64,000 nucleotides of DNA from Hydrogenophaga sp. (GTDB taxonomy: Bacteria; Pseudomonadota; Gammaproteobacteria; Burkholderiales; Burkholderiaceae_C), in NCBI GenBank assembly GCA_011391495.1, contig JAABQK010000011.1, positions 19,266 to 83,265 on the forward strand. Reading direction: 5' to 3'. Below, in pieces: positions 1 to 7,239 of the stretch (position 1 is its first letter; the number at the start of each line of letters is the position of its first letter). A program made the position numbers and the translations under genes. Below the pieces are notes generated by a model, which had not been told where the DNA came from, ran no database searches, and saw only the letters and a list, made by a program, of their open reading frames with translations.

Positions 1-37
1 CGCGCAGTTGCATCAGAACGGTTTCTTGCAGACTCAT
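1..37 (-). CDS. 5' end of a divergent gene, possibly a GntR-type regulator (truncated by window edge)
   Basis: A leftward ATG sits at 37-35, and the frame stays open to the edge, giving MSLQETVLMQLR. The short amphipathic start resembles the first helix of GntR-family regulators, which often begin with a 'vl.qLr..I' pattern. It is divergent from the catabolic operon starting at 130, and a perfect inverted repeat lies between them, the usual place for a local regulator gene. Only 12 residues are visible, so the family call is inference and the gene could be something else. Confidence 0.35.
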   Translation of the reverse strand, partial: MSLQETVLMQLR

Positions 38-63
38 GGCTCAAACTGTACACTGAACCAGGA

Positions 64-79
64 AAACGGGATACCGTTT
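64..79. promoter_or_regulatory. Candidate operator: AAACGG-N4-CCGTTT inverted repeat
   Basis: Positions 64-69 (AAACGG) and 74-79 (CCGTTT) form a perfect 6-bp inverted repeat around GATA, in the 92-bp space between the divergent truncated gene and the Rieske oxygenase gene. The position suits an operator for a regulator encoded at the left edge. No binding family can be assigned from the sequence alone. Confidence 0.4.
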
Positions 80-129
80 CGGAACCACTTCACTTCCACA
101 CGAGCCGGACCCGCCGGCGGAGACATCGC

Positions 130-1527
130 ATGAAAGCCGAACAGAACCAACGCATCACCCAGGTCGGCCCGGGCACGCCCGGTGGCGCTCTGCTGCGCCG
201 CTACTGGCAACCCGTCGCCCTGCTCGACGAGTTCAACCCAGAACTCGACCCTGCCATGGGTGTGCGCCCGGTGAAGGCGGTGCGCGTGCTGGGCCAGGAT
301 TTCGTGCTGTTCAAAGACGCACAGGGCGCCTATGGACTGCTCGACCGCGACTGCCCGCACCGCGGTGCCGACCTCGCCTTCGGTCGCAACGAGGGGGATG
401 GCCTGCGCTGCCCCTTCCACGGCTGGAAGTTCGATGTGAGCGGCCAGTGCACGCAGACCCCGGGCGAGCCCCCGGGGAGCACGCTGTGCACGCGCATCCG
501 CCAGCGCAGTTACCCGCTGCTGGAAAAGGCCGGCACCCTGTTCGGCTGGTTCGGCCCCGAGGGCAGCACGCCACCACCCTTCCCGGCGCTGGACTGCTTC
601 GAAGCGCCGGCCACACACAGCTTCGCCTTCAAGGGCCTGTGGCACTGCAACTGGCTGCAGGCCTTTGAGGTCGGCATCGACCCGGCGCACGCGTCCTACC
701 TGCACCGCTTCTTCAACGACGCCTCGCTTGAAGGCAGCTACGGCAAGCAGTTCCGCGGAGCGAGCGCGGGCGAAGTAGGCGGCGAACGCTGGCCGATGAC
801 GAAAGTGATGCGCGAGTTTGACCAGCCCGACATCTCCTTCGAGGCCATGCCGTATGGCCTTCGCCTGACTGCGCTGCGCAAGATGACCGACGCGCTCACC
901 CATGTGCGCATCACCAACGCGGTGTTTCCGCAGACCTTCGTGATCCCGCTGTCCGAGACCATGACCATCACGCAGATGCATGTGCCAGTGGACGACACGC
1001 GCAACTACTGGTACGCCTTCTTCACCAGCTTCGCGGCGCCCGTGGACAAGGACACCATGCGCCAGCAGCGCCTGGCCGCGGTCACCCTGCCCGACTACAT
1101 CCCGAAGTCCGGCCGGCACAACCACTGGGGCTTCAACCCCGAAGAACAGCAGGGCCGCACCTACCTCGGCATGGGCGAGGACGACATCAACGTGCACGAC
1201 CAGTGGGCCTGCGAGAGCATGGGCGCGATCCAGGACCGCACCCGCGAACACCTGGGCACGACCGACAAAGTGATCATGGCGAACCGGCGCCTGCTGCTGC
1301 AGGCCATCGACACTGCCGAACAAGGCGGCACGCCGCCTGGCATCGCCGACCCGGACCTGCATCCGCGTATCCACGGTCCGGACACGGTGGACGGCATCGC
1401 ACCTGCCGACACCTGGCAGACCTGGTGGCAGCACGCGGTGCGCGCCAAACGCGAAGGCGCTGCCTGGAAAAATCCGGGCCTGAAGCGGGCAGAAACCGCC
1501 GCGAACGAGAGCACCCTCGCGCCATGA
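130..1527 (+). CDS. Rieske [2Fe-2S] aromatic ring-hydroxylating oxygenase, alpha subunit (phthalate dioxygenase-like)
   Basis: This is a terminal oxygenase of the one-component-alpha Rieske type: it takes electrons from a ferredoxin and inserts oxygen into, or demethylates, a substrate at a mononuclear iron. The N-terminal Rieske domain has Cys75-x-His77 and Cys94-x2-His97. The catalytic domain has the bridging Asp184 and iron ligands His187 and His192 in an N-x5-E-x3-D-x2-H-x4-H pattern. At 465 residues it fits the phthalate/vanillate-oxygenase-like branch rather than the alpha/beta naphthalene type; no beta subunit follows. Its stop overlaps the next ATG (ATGA), and a ferredoxin gene lies two genes on, so it is the first gene of a catabolic operon. 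No reductase gene is present, so reducing power must come from elsewhere. The substrate cannot be read from the sequence. Confidence 0.9.
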   Translation: MKAEQNQRITQVGPGTPGGALLRRYWQPVALLDEFNPELDPAMGVRPVKAVRVLGQDFVLFKDAQGAYGLLDRDCPHRGADLAFGRNEGDGLRCPFHGWKFDVSGQCTQTPGEPPGSTLCTRIRQRSYPLLEKAGTLFGWFGPEGSTPPPFPALDCFEAPATHSFAFKGLWHCNWLQAFEVGIDPAHASYLHRFFNDASLEGSYGKQFRGASAGEVGGERWPMTKVMREFDQPDISFEAMPYGLRLTALRKMTDALTHVRITNAVFPQTFVIPLSETMTITQMHVPVDDTRNYWYAFFTSFAAPVDKDTMRQQRLAAVTLPDYIPKSGRHNHWGFNPEEQQGRTYLGMGEDDINVHDQWACESMGAIQDRTREHLGTTDKVIMANRRLLLQAIDTAEQGGTPPGIADPDLHPRIHGPDTVDGIAPADTWQTWWQHAVRAKREGAAWKNPGLKRAETAANESTLAP

Positions 1528-3002
1528 CGCATTTCGCCGAGCGCTGCGATCAGCACGACGCCACCCGGGAAGCCGCCTGCCTGCAAGCCGCCCGGCACAT
1601 CGAAGCCAGCGGCATCGAGCGCGTGCGCCTGGGCTGGTGCGATGCGCACGGCATGCTGCGCGGCAAGACCCTGATGGCGCACGCCGCCATCCAGGCGCTG
1701 CGCAACGGCGTGGGCATGGTCGGCACGCTGATGCTCAAAGACTCAGCCGACCGCACCGCCTGGAAAGTGTTCGAGCCCGGCGGCGCACACGACCTGCCCG
1801 GCTTTGCCAACGCCGCCAACCTGATGCTGCTGCCCGATCCCGCCAGCTTCACCCCCCTGCCCTGGCAGGCGAACACCGGCTGGCTGCGCTGCCAGCCCTG
1901 GTTTGCCGACGGCACGCCGGTTCCGCTGGACACCCGGCGCGTGCTGCAACAGGCACTGGCCCGCCTGGCCGACGCCGGCTACGGACTGAAGACCGGGCTG
2001 GAGGTCGAGTTCCACATCTACCGCATCACCGACACCGCACCGCAGCTCGACCCGGAACTCGCGTCCTGGCCCGGCCTGCCGCCCATGGTGGAGATGATCC
2101 ACCCCGGCTACAACCTGCAGGCCGAGGCCATGATCGACATGGCCGACGAACCGCTGGCCATCGTCATGCGCACGGCGCGGGCGCTGGGTCTGCCGCTGCA
2201 GTCGCTGGAGATCGAGCTCGGCCCGAGCCAGGTCGAAGCCGTGTTCGATGCCACTGACGCGCTCACCGCGGCCGACCAGATGGTGCTGTTCCGCAACGGC
2301 GTGCGCCAGGCGCTGCGCCGCGCTGGCTACCACGCCAGCTTCATGTGCCGTCCGCCATTCCCCAACATCATGTCCAGCGGCTGGCACCTGCACCAGTCGC
2401 TGGTGGACCTGACCACCGGTCGCAACGCCTGCGTGCGCGAGACACCCGCCCCCGGCAGCACCCCCGTCGACGCCGCGCACACGCTGTCCGACGCCGGTAC
2501 CCATTGGCTCGCCGGCCTGCTCGCTCATGCCAGAGGCATGACGGCGCTGTGCACGCCGACCATCAACGGTTTTGCCCGCTTCCGGCCCCATGCGCTGGCG
2601 CCCCAGTCGGTCATCTGGGGCCAGGACAACCGCGGCGCCATGCTGCGCGTGGTCGGCGGCGCAGGTGACCGGGCCACTCGCATCGAGAACCGTGTCGGCG
2701 AACCGGCCGCCAACCCTTATCTCTATATGGCCGCGCAGATTCACGCTGGACTTGACGGGCTGGCGCGCGGCCTGCTGCCGCCACCCGCCTGTGAGGCGCC
2801 CTACGCCGAAGGCAGCGAAAAAATCCCGACCCAGCTGAGCGATGCCTTGTCCGCCCTGAGAGAGGACGCGGCGCTCAATGCAGGGCTGGGCGAAGACTTC
2901 GTGCGCTACTTCTGCCGCATCAAGCAGCAGGAGATCGATCGCCATGCACAGGCCGAAGACAAGACCGATTTCGAACGACGCGAATACTTCAGCCGCATCT
3001 GA
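1524..3002 (+). CDS. Glutamine-synthetase-like ligase (probable gamma-glutamyl-amine synthetase)
   Basis: A 492-residue member of the glutamine synthetase superfamily, closer in motif wording to PuuA/AtdA1/IpuC-type gamma-glutamyl-amide synthetases than to housekeeping GlnA (inference). Catalytic signatures are intact: metal-binding Glu160 and Glu162 in GLEVEF, Glu238 in GPSQVEAV, the WHLH loop around 287-290, and near the C-terminus RIENR followed by ANPYL. The ATG at 1524 is chosen because it overlaps the preceding stop; longer upstream readings run antisense to nothing but overlap the oxygenase. Translational coupling to a Rieske oxygenase recalls aniline-type pathways, where an amine is first ligated to glutamate and then oxidised. 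Here the amine substrate is unknown, and polyamine or amino-alcohol ligation is equally possible. Confidence 0.85.
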   Translation: MTHFAERCDQHDATREAACLQAARHIEASGIERVRLGWCDAHGMLRGKTLMAHAAIQALRNGVGMVGTLMLKDSADRTAWKVFEPGGAHDLPGFANAANLMLLPDPASFTPLPWQANTGWLRCQPWFADGTPVPLDTRRVLQQALARLADAGYGLKTGLEVEFHIYRITDTAPQLDPELASWPGLPPMVEMIHPGYNLQAEAMIDMADEPLAIVMRTARALGLPLQSLEIELGPSQVEAVFDATDALTAADQMVLFRNGVRQALRRAGYHASFMCRPPFPNIMSSGWHLHQSLVDLTTGRNACVRETPAPGSTPVDAAHTLSDAGTHWLAGLLAHARGMTALCTPTINGFARFRPHALAPQSVIWGQDNRGAMLRVVGGAGDRATRIENRVGEPAANPYLYMAAQIHAGLDGLARGLLPPPACEAPYAEGSEKIPTQLSDALSALREDAALNAGLGEDFVRYFCRIKQQEIDRHAQAEDKTDFERREYFSRI

Positions 3003-3022
3003 ACCTGCTGGCCATCCTCACC

Positions 3023-3346
3023 ATGATCAAGATCCGATTCATCGCTGCCGACCAGTCGGTGCAAGACATCCAGGCCGCACCCGGCCAGAGCCTCATGAAA
3101 GCCGCCGTGGACGCCAACGTCACAGGCATCGAGGCCGACTGCGGCGGAACCCTCACCTGCGCCACCTGCCATGTGATGGTGGACGCCCCGTGGGCTGGCC
3201 GGCTGCCGCCGCCTGTGGCCGACGAGCGCGACATGCTGGACTTTGCCGCCAGCCCGGTGGAACCCGGTAGCCGCCTGAGCTGCCAGATTGCGCTCACGCC
3301 CGAGCTCGATGGCCTCGTCGTGCGACTGCCCGCGTCGCAGCACTGA
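3023..3346 (+). CDS. [2Fe-2S] ferredoxin, adrenodoxin/putidaredoxin type
   Basis: A 107-residue soluble ferredoxin with the vertebrate-type cluster motif: Cys40, Cys46, Cys49 (C-x5-C-x2-C) and Cys87. It presumably passes single electrons to the Rieske oxygenase encoded two genes upstream. The start at 3023 is 20 bp after the ligase stop, within the same transcription unit. A cognate ferredoxin reductase is not encoded nearby, so a generic reductase must serve it. Length and motif are typical; the assignment to the oxygenase is from context. Confidence 0.92.
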   Translation: MIKIRFIAADQSVQDIQAAPGQSLMKAAVDANVTGIEADCGGTLTCATCHVMVDAPWAGRLPPPVADERDMLDFAASPVEPGSRLSCQIALTPELDGLVVRLPASQH

Positions 3347-3418
3347 CCGTGTCGGACGGGGCGCACGACCCACGCCATCCCTATACTGACACTCCACCCC
3401 AACTGCCGAGAGCACGCC

Positions 3419-4114
3419 ATGAGCTACGTCTTCCCGCCACCCCCTGTCGTTTCCGTGCCTGTGGTGGGCCGCGCCGAACGCTTCCCGGTACACCGCATCT
3501 ATTGCGTGGGCCGCAACTACGAAGAGCACGCGAAGGAAATGGGTTTCACCGGCCGTGAACCGCCCTTCTTCTTTCTCAAACCGGCCGACACCATCGTGGT
3601 GGCCGACGCCAGCCAGACAGCGGTCATCCCCTACCCCAGCCTCACGGCCAACCTGCACCATGAAATTGAACTCGTGGTCGCCATCGGCAAGGGAGGGCGC
3701 AACATCCGCGCCGAAGACGCAGGGCAGCACATCTTCGGCTATGCCGTCGGCCTGGACATGACGCGGCGCGACCTGCAGACCGAGATGAAGAAGCAGGGGC
3801 GTCCGTGGTGCATCGGGAAAGCCTACGACCAGTCCGCCCCCATCGGCCCCATCACACCCGCCACTGATGCCGGCGACATCCACAACGCCACCATCTGGGT
3901 ACAGGTCAATGGCAGCGACCGCCAGCGCAGCCAGGTCAGCAAGCTCATCTGGAACGTGGCCGAGACGATCGAGCACCTCTCGACCGCCTGGGAACTGCAG
4001 CCTGGCGACCTGATCTACACCGGCACCCCGGAGGGCGTGGCCGCCGTGGTGCGCGGCGACACCATGACCGGCGGCGTCGAGGGTCTGACCGGCATCAGCG
4101 TCCAGGTCGCCTGA
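3419..4114 (+). CDS. Fumarylacetoacetate hydrolase family protein (fumarylpyruvate-hydrolase-like)
   Basis: A 231-residue single-domain FAH-fold enzyme, which hydrolyses or isomerises acyl-pyruvates from ring cleavage. It has the family start IYCVGRNYEEHAKEMG near residues 28-42, metal ligands Glu82 and Glu84 in HHEIELV, and Asp113 in GYAVGLDMT. The short form resembles fumarylpyruvate hydrolase of the gentisate pathway (NagK-like) and related maleylpyruvate enzymes. A TATACT hexamer at 3382-3387, in the 72-bp gap before it, may give it a separate promoter. In context it would process a product formed downstream of the oxygenase, but no ring-cleavage dioxygenase is encoded here, so the pathway is incomplete in this locus. 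Confidence 0.88.
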   Translation: MSYVFPPPPVVSVPVVGRAERFPVHRIYCVGRNYEEHAKEMGFTGREPPFFFLKPADTIVVADASQTAVIPYPSLTANLHHEIELVVAIGKGGRNIRAEDAGQHIFGYAVGLDMTRRDLQTEMKKQGRPWCIGKAYDQSAPIGPITPATDAGDIHNATIWVQVNGSDRQRSQVSKLIWNVAETIEHLSTAWELQPGDLIYTGTPEGVAAVVRGDTMTGGVEGLTGISVQVA

Positions 4115-4252
4115 CCCGGGTGGTCCATGCCCATTCCGAACGACCCGCGCTGCGGGTTTGACCTCTGACGCCAAAGGCCAGAGAACCTTTACCCTCGACG
4201 GGTCTTCAGCCTTCGGCAACTCTTACCCCGATACCACTCAGGAGAACATTCC

Positions 4253-5305
4253 ATGATCCAGCGCAGAACCCTGCTCCAGTCCGGTGCCGCCGTCGCCTTC
4301 GGGGTACCCGCCCTCGTCGGCTTTGCCCAGCAAAGCGTCACGCTCAAGTTCCACACCTTCATGTCGCCACAGTCCAATGTGTGGGTCAACATGCACAAGG
4401 CCTGGATGGACAAGGTCACCAAGGACTCGGACGGCCGCATCAAGTTCGAGGCATATCCCGCGATGCAGCTGGGCGGCTCGCCGGTGCAGTTGTTCGACCA
4501 GGCCAAGGACGGCGTGGTGGACATCGTCTGGACCCTGCCCGGCAACACCCCGGGGCGCTTCCCGCGCATCGAGGCCTTCGAACTGCCATTCATGATGAAC
4601 AACGCGGAGGCCACGTCCAGAGCCTTCTGGGAATACGTGCAGACCGTTGCCAAGGACGAATTCAGGGATGTGCAGCCGATCGCCTTGCAGGTGCACGGTC
4701 CGGGCATGTTCCACATGCGCAACAAGCAAATCCGCACGGCCGATGACCTGCGCGGCTCCAAGGTGCGCGGCCCCACCAGGCAGATCACGAAAATGCTCGG
4801 CTACCTGGGCGCCACGCCCGTGGGCATGCCGCTGCCACAGATCACCGACTCGCTCTCCAAGGGCGTGATCGACGGCTGCGTGATACCGTGGGAAGTGGTG
4901 CCTTCCGTCAAGGTGCAGGAGCTGGCCAAGTTCCACAGCGAGTTCGATCCCGCAGGTGGCGCGCTCTACACCACCACGTTCATCATGGCGATGAACAAGA
5001 CGAAGTACGCCTCCTTGCCGCCGGACCTCAAAGCCGTCATCGACAAGAACTCCGGCATGGAGACCTCGGCTTGGCTAGGCAAGGTGCAGCAACAGGGCGA
5101 CGTGGCCGGTCGTGAGTCGGCCGTCAAGCTCGGCAACACCATCTACACCATCCCCGCGGCCGAAGCACAGGAATTCAAGCGCAAGGCCCGCCTGGTGGAA
5201 GTCGAGTGGATGCAGGACATGGACAAGCGCGGCTTCAACGGCAAACAGTTGCTCGACACCGCCAAGGCCCTGATCGCCAAACACGGCAAAGCCACCAAGG
5301 CCTGA
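4253..5305 (+). CDS. TRAP transporter substrate-binding protein, DctP family
   Basis: A 350-residue periplasmic binding protein that delivers an organic acid to a TRAP transporter. The N-terminus carries a signal peptide with twin arginines (QRRTLL at residues 3-8) and a short hydrophobic stretch ending near FAQQ, so Tat export is possible. The body has DctP-type features: the FHTFMSP start strand, a GGSPVQLFDQ segment, and a conserved Arg in RGSKVRGP. A typical SD (AGGAG) precedes the ATG. The small and large membrane subunits (DctQ and DctM) are not adjacent; a strong terminator follows, so this is an orphan binding protein that must use a transporter encoded elsewhere. Its place after the oxygenase operon suggests uptake of the operon's substrate. 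Confidence 0.9.
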   Translation: MIQRRTLLQSGAAVAFGVPALVGFAQQSVTLKFHTFMSPQSNVWVNMHKAWMDKVTKDSDGRIKFEAYPAMQLGGSPVQLFDQAKDGVVDIVWTLPGNTPGRFPRIEAFELPFMMNNAEATSRAFWEYVQTVAKDEFRDVQPIALQVHGPGMFHMRNKQIRTADDLRGSKVRGPTRQITKMLGYLGATPVGMPLPQITDSLSKGVIDGCVIPWEVVPSVKVQELAKFHSEFDPAGGALYTTTFIMAMNKTKYASLPPDLKAVIDKNSGMETSAWLGKVQQQGDVAGRESAVKLGNTIYTIPAAEAQEFKRKARLVEVEWMQDMDKRGFNGKQLLDTAKALIAKHGKATKA

Positions 5306-5343
5306 TGCCGCCTCCTGCCGTTGGGCGCCATGTGCCCGACGGA

Positions 5344-5375
5344 TGCAAAAGGGCTCCGCAAGGAGCCCTTTTGCA
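5344..5375 (+). terminator. Rho-independent terminator of the catabolic operon
   Basis: A 14-bp perfect stem TGCAAAAGGGCTCC / GGAGCCCTTTTGCA with a GCAA tetraloop lies about 40 bp after the TRAP binding-protein stop and just before the Nudix gene. GC-rich core, U-rich 3' arm and position all fit intrinsic termination. Confidence 0.85.
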
Positions 5376-5396
5376 TTTCCCCCTACACTTTGTGGC

Positions 5397-5951
5397 ATGC
5401 ACCGCAGCCCCATCAAACACTGCAGAGAATGCGGCACCGCCGTCAGCTACCGGATCCCGGATGACGGTGACACCAAGCCCCGTGCCGTCTGCCCCGCATG
5501 CGCCACGATCCACTACGAAAATCCGCTCAATGTGGTGGGCACCGTGCCTGTGTGGGGCACTTCGGGTGAATACGTGCTGCTGTGCAAGCGCAACATCGAG
5601 CCACGGCGCGGCAAATGGACCCTCCCCGCCGGCTTCATGGAACTGGATGAAACGACGGCTCAGGGTGCGGCCCGCGAAACCGACGAAGAAGCCGGCGCGC
5701 AATTCGAACTGGGCGACATCTTCACCCTGATGAATGTGGCGCGCGTAGGGCAAGTCCACCTGTACTACCGCGCCCGGCTGCTGAGCGACAGGTTCAACCC
5801 GGGCCCTGAAACCATCGAAGCGCGCTTGTTCACAGAAACGGAAATTCCCTGGGAAGAGATCGCGTTCCGCACCGTCAGGGAAACACTGGAACACTACTTT
5901 GCCGACCGCCGCAACGGCCATTTCGGATTTCACGCCTTCGACATCGCCTGA
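5397..5951 (+). CDS. Nudix hydrolase with N-terminal zinc ribbon
   Basis: A 184-residue pyrophosphohydrolase of the Nudix superfamily. The N-terminus has a zinc-ribbon, Cys9-x2-Cys12 and Cys32-x2-Cys35, as in NudC-like NADH pyrophosphatases and ADP-ribose/FAD hydrolases. The Nudix box is perfect: Gly79-x5-Glu85-x7-Arg93-Glu94-x2-Glu97-Glu98-x-Gly100. The ATG at 5397 is used because an upstream in-frame start would lie inside the preceding terminator hairpin. The gene stands alone between a terminator and a tRNA gene. The substrate is not predictable; it lacks the second domain of true NudC. Confidence 0.88.
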   Translation: MHRSPIKHCRECGTAVSYRIPDDGDTKPRAVCPACATIHYENPLNVVGTVPVWGTSGEYVLLCKRNIEPRRGKWTLPAGFMELDETTAQGAARETDEEAGAQFELGDIFTLMNVARVGQVHLYYRARLLSDRFNPGPETIEARLFTETEIPWEEIAFRTVRETLEHYFADRRNGHFGFHAFDIA

Positions 5952-6059
5952 GGCGGAGGGCGTTCCGGACTGGGGCGCGCCGAGCCAACCCCCCGCTGGC
6001 CCGGTGCGGGCAACCCCTCACAACAAATGTGAAACGGTACCGCAAAACCCAGAAACACG

Positions 6060-6092
6060 AACGGGTTACAGACTTTTGATCTGTAACCCGTT
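6060..6092. terminator. 13-bp inverted repeat, probable terminator between Nudix gene and tRNA-Pro
   Basis: Arms at 6060-6072 and 6080-6092 (AACGGGTTACAGA type) pair perfectly around a 7-nt loop. The hairpin begins only 9 bp beyond the tRNA-Pro 3' end (leftward transcription), so it may end that transcript, although the flanking T-run is weak. Confidence 0.55.
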
Positions 6093-6100
6093 GATATAAA

Positions 6101-6177
6101 TGGTCGGCGTGGCGGGATTCGAACTCGCGACCCCTTGCACCCCATGCAAGTGCGCTACCAGGCTGCGCTACACGCCG
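6101..6177 (-). tRNA. tRNA-Pro(GGG)
   Basis: The leftward strand folds as a cloverleaf with acceptor CGGCGTG/CACGCCG, anticodon loop ATGGGGT in a 5-bp CTTGC/GCAAG stem (anticodon GGG), T-loop GTTCGAAT and encoded CCA at 6103-6101. It is 77 nt long and matches the usual bacterial Pro-GGG form. Confidence 0.95.
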
Positions 6178-6212
6178 ACAAGCCTCGCATTATAGCCGGC
6201 GAAACTGGCCTT

Positions 6213-6680
6213 TCAGGCCGAATGCAGCAGAAGCTCGCGAATTTCCAGCAACTCACGGCGCACGTCACTGAAAATCCTCGTCGCACCATTGATGGCCGAT
6301 CCCGGTGGCGTTGCCATGGGCTTGACAACTTCGGGTGAGGTTGACGGGTCGCCAGCTTCGACAGCGGTCTCAATGACCTCAAACGCCTCATCTTCGTCAT
6401 GGCGACGCTTGTCCCGGTCAGCCTGGACGAGTTCCTGCAGCTTGTTGCGCGCCCCACTGATGGTGAACCCCTGGTCATACAAAAGTTCACGGATACGACG
6501 GATCATCAGCACTTCATGATGCTGGTAATAGCGCCGGTTGCCGCGGCGTTTCATGGGGCGCAACTGGGTGAATTCCTGCTCCCAATACCGCAGCACATGG
6601 GGCTTGACGCCACAGAGCTCACCCACTTCACCGATGGTGAAATAGCGCTTTGCAGGAATGGGAGGAAGTGCTTTTTCCAT
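6213..6680 (-). CDS. MerR-family transcriptional regulator downstream of ihfA
   Basis: A 155-residue DNA-binding protein. The MerR winged helix occupies roughly residues 12-60 (FTIGEVGEL, then HVLRYWEQEF and the RRGNRRYY wing). A longer C-terminal part (residues 80-155) is charged, and no metal-binding Cys cluster is seen, so it is not a CueR/MerR metal sensor. The ATG at 6680 is preferred over an upstream TTG. It is the last gene of the translation block, separated from ihfA by a terminator. Homologues occupy this position in many Burkholderiales; the target is unknown. A direct role in the same operon is not supported by the sequence. Confidence 0.8.
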   Translation of the reverse strand: MEKALPPIPAKRYFTIGEVGELCGVKPHVLRYWEQEFTQLRPMKRRGNRRYYQHHEVLMIRRIRELLYDQGFTISGARNKLQELVQADRDKRRHDEDEAFEVIETAVEAGDPSTSPEVVKPMATPPGSAINGATRIFSDVRRELLEIRELLLHSA

Positions 6681-6822
6681 GAAAATCAATACGGTACGAA
6701 CCGAACCTTGAAATTTACTCTAACATGGATCAGCCTGCGCGCACGAGCTCAAAATTTCGTACATATTGTTGCAATCACCACGGTGGCCCTTGACCGAGGA
6801 ACCGTGGGCACGCTAGGAAACG

Positions 6823-6855
6823 AAAAAAAACCCGATGACCGAGCGTCACCGGGTA
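6823..6855 (-). terminator. Terminator downstream of ihfA
   Basis: Read leftward, ATACCCGGTGACGCTCGGTCATCGGGT forms a stem with one mismatch and is followed by eight T residues (AAAAAAAA at 6823-6830 on the + strand). It starts about 30 bp after the ihfA stop and ends the pheST-ihfA transcript. Confidence 0.85.
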
Positions 6856-6886
6856 TGCATCCAAACCGCCTACTGCGGCCGCAGCG

Positions 6887-7213
6887 TCAGGTGCCGACAA
6901 CAGCCGTCTGAACCTGTTCTTTGAGCTTGGGGCTCGCATGAAAGGTGACCACCCGACGCTCCTCAATCGCCACCGGCTCTCCGGTGCGCGGGTTGCGGCC
7001 CGGACGTGGCGCCTTGGTGCGAATCTGAAAGTTGCCGAAGCCTGAAATCTTGACGTCTGTCCCCTCGACGAGGCTGTCCGTGATGAGGTCAAAGAAAGCA
7101 TCGATCATGTCTTTGGACTCGCGCTTGTTCAGACCAATCTGGTCGAACAGCAACTCGGCCAGCTGTGCTTTGGTCAATGCCGGTGTTTCCAGACTTTCGA
7201 CGGCGAGTTCCAT
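6887..7213 (-). CDS. ihfA: Integration host factor alpha subunit
   Basis: A 108-residue DNA-bending protein that pairs with IhfB. It shows the HU/IHF fold: helices in LTKAQLAELLFDQIGL, then the beta-arm segment with KISGFGNFQIR and RPGRNPRTGEPV, where the Pro tip intercalates DNA. Length and arms match IhfA of Burkholderiales, which has a slightly extended N-terminus. The gene is the usual 3' partner of pheT; the two are 26 bp apart and cotranscribed from the translation operon. A terminator follows. Confidence 0.95.
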   Translation of the reverse strand: MELAVESLETPALTKAQLAELLFDQIGLNKRESKDMIDAFFDLITDSLVEGTDVKISGFGNFQIRTKAPRPGRNPRTGEPVAIEERRVVTFHASPKLKEQVQTAVVGT

Positions 7214-7239
7214 GCGTTGATTCTCCAGGCTTGTTCTTG

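Noticed and set aside
1203..1523. Longer N-terminus for the glutamine-synthetase-like protein
   Set aside because: It would overlap the oxygenase gene by more than 300 bp; the ATG at 1524 gives the family length.
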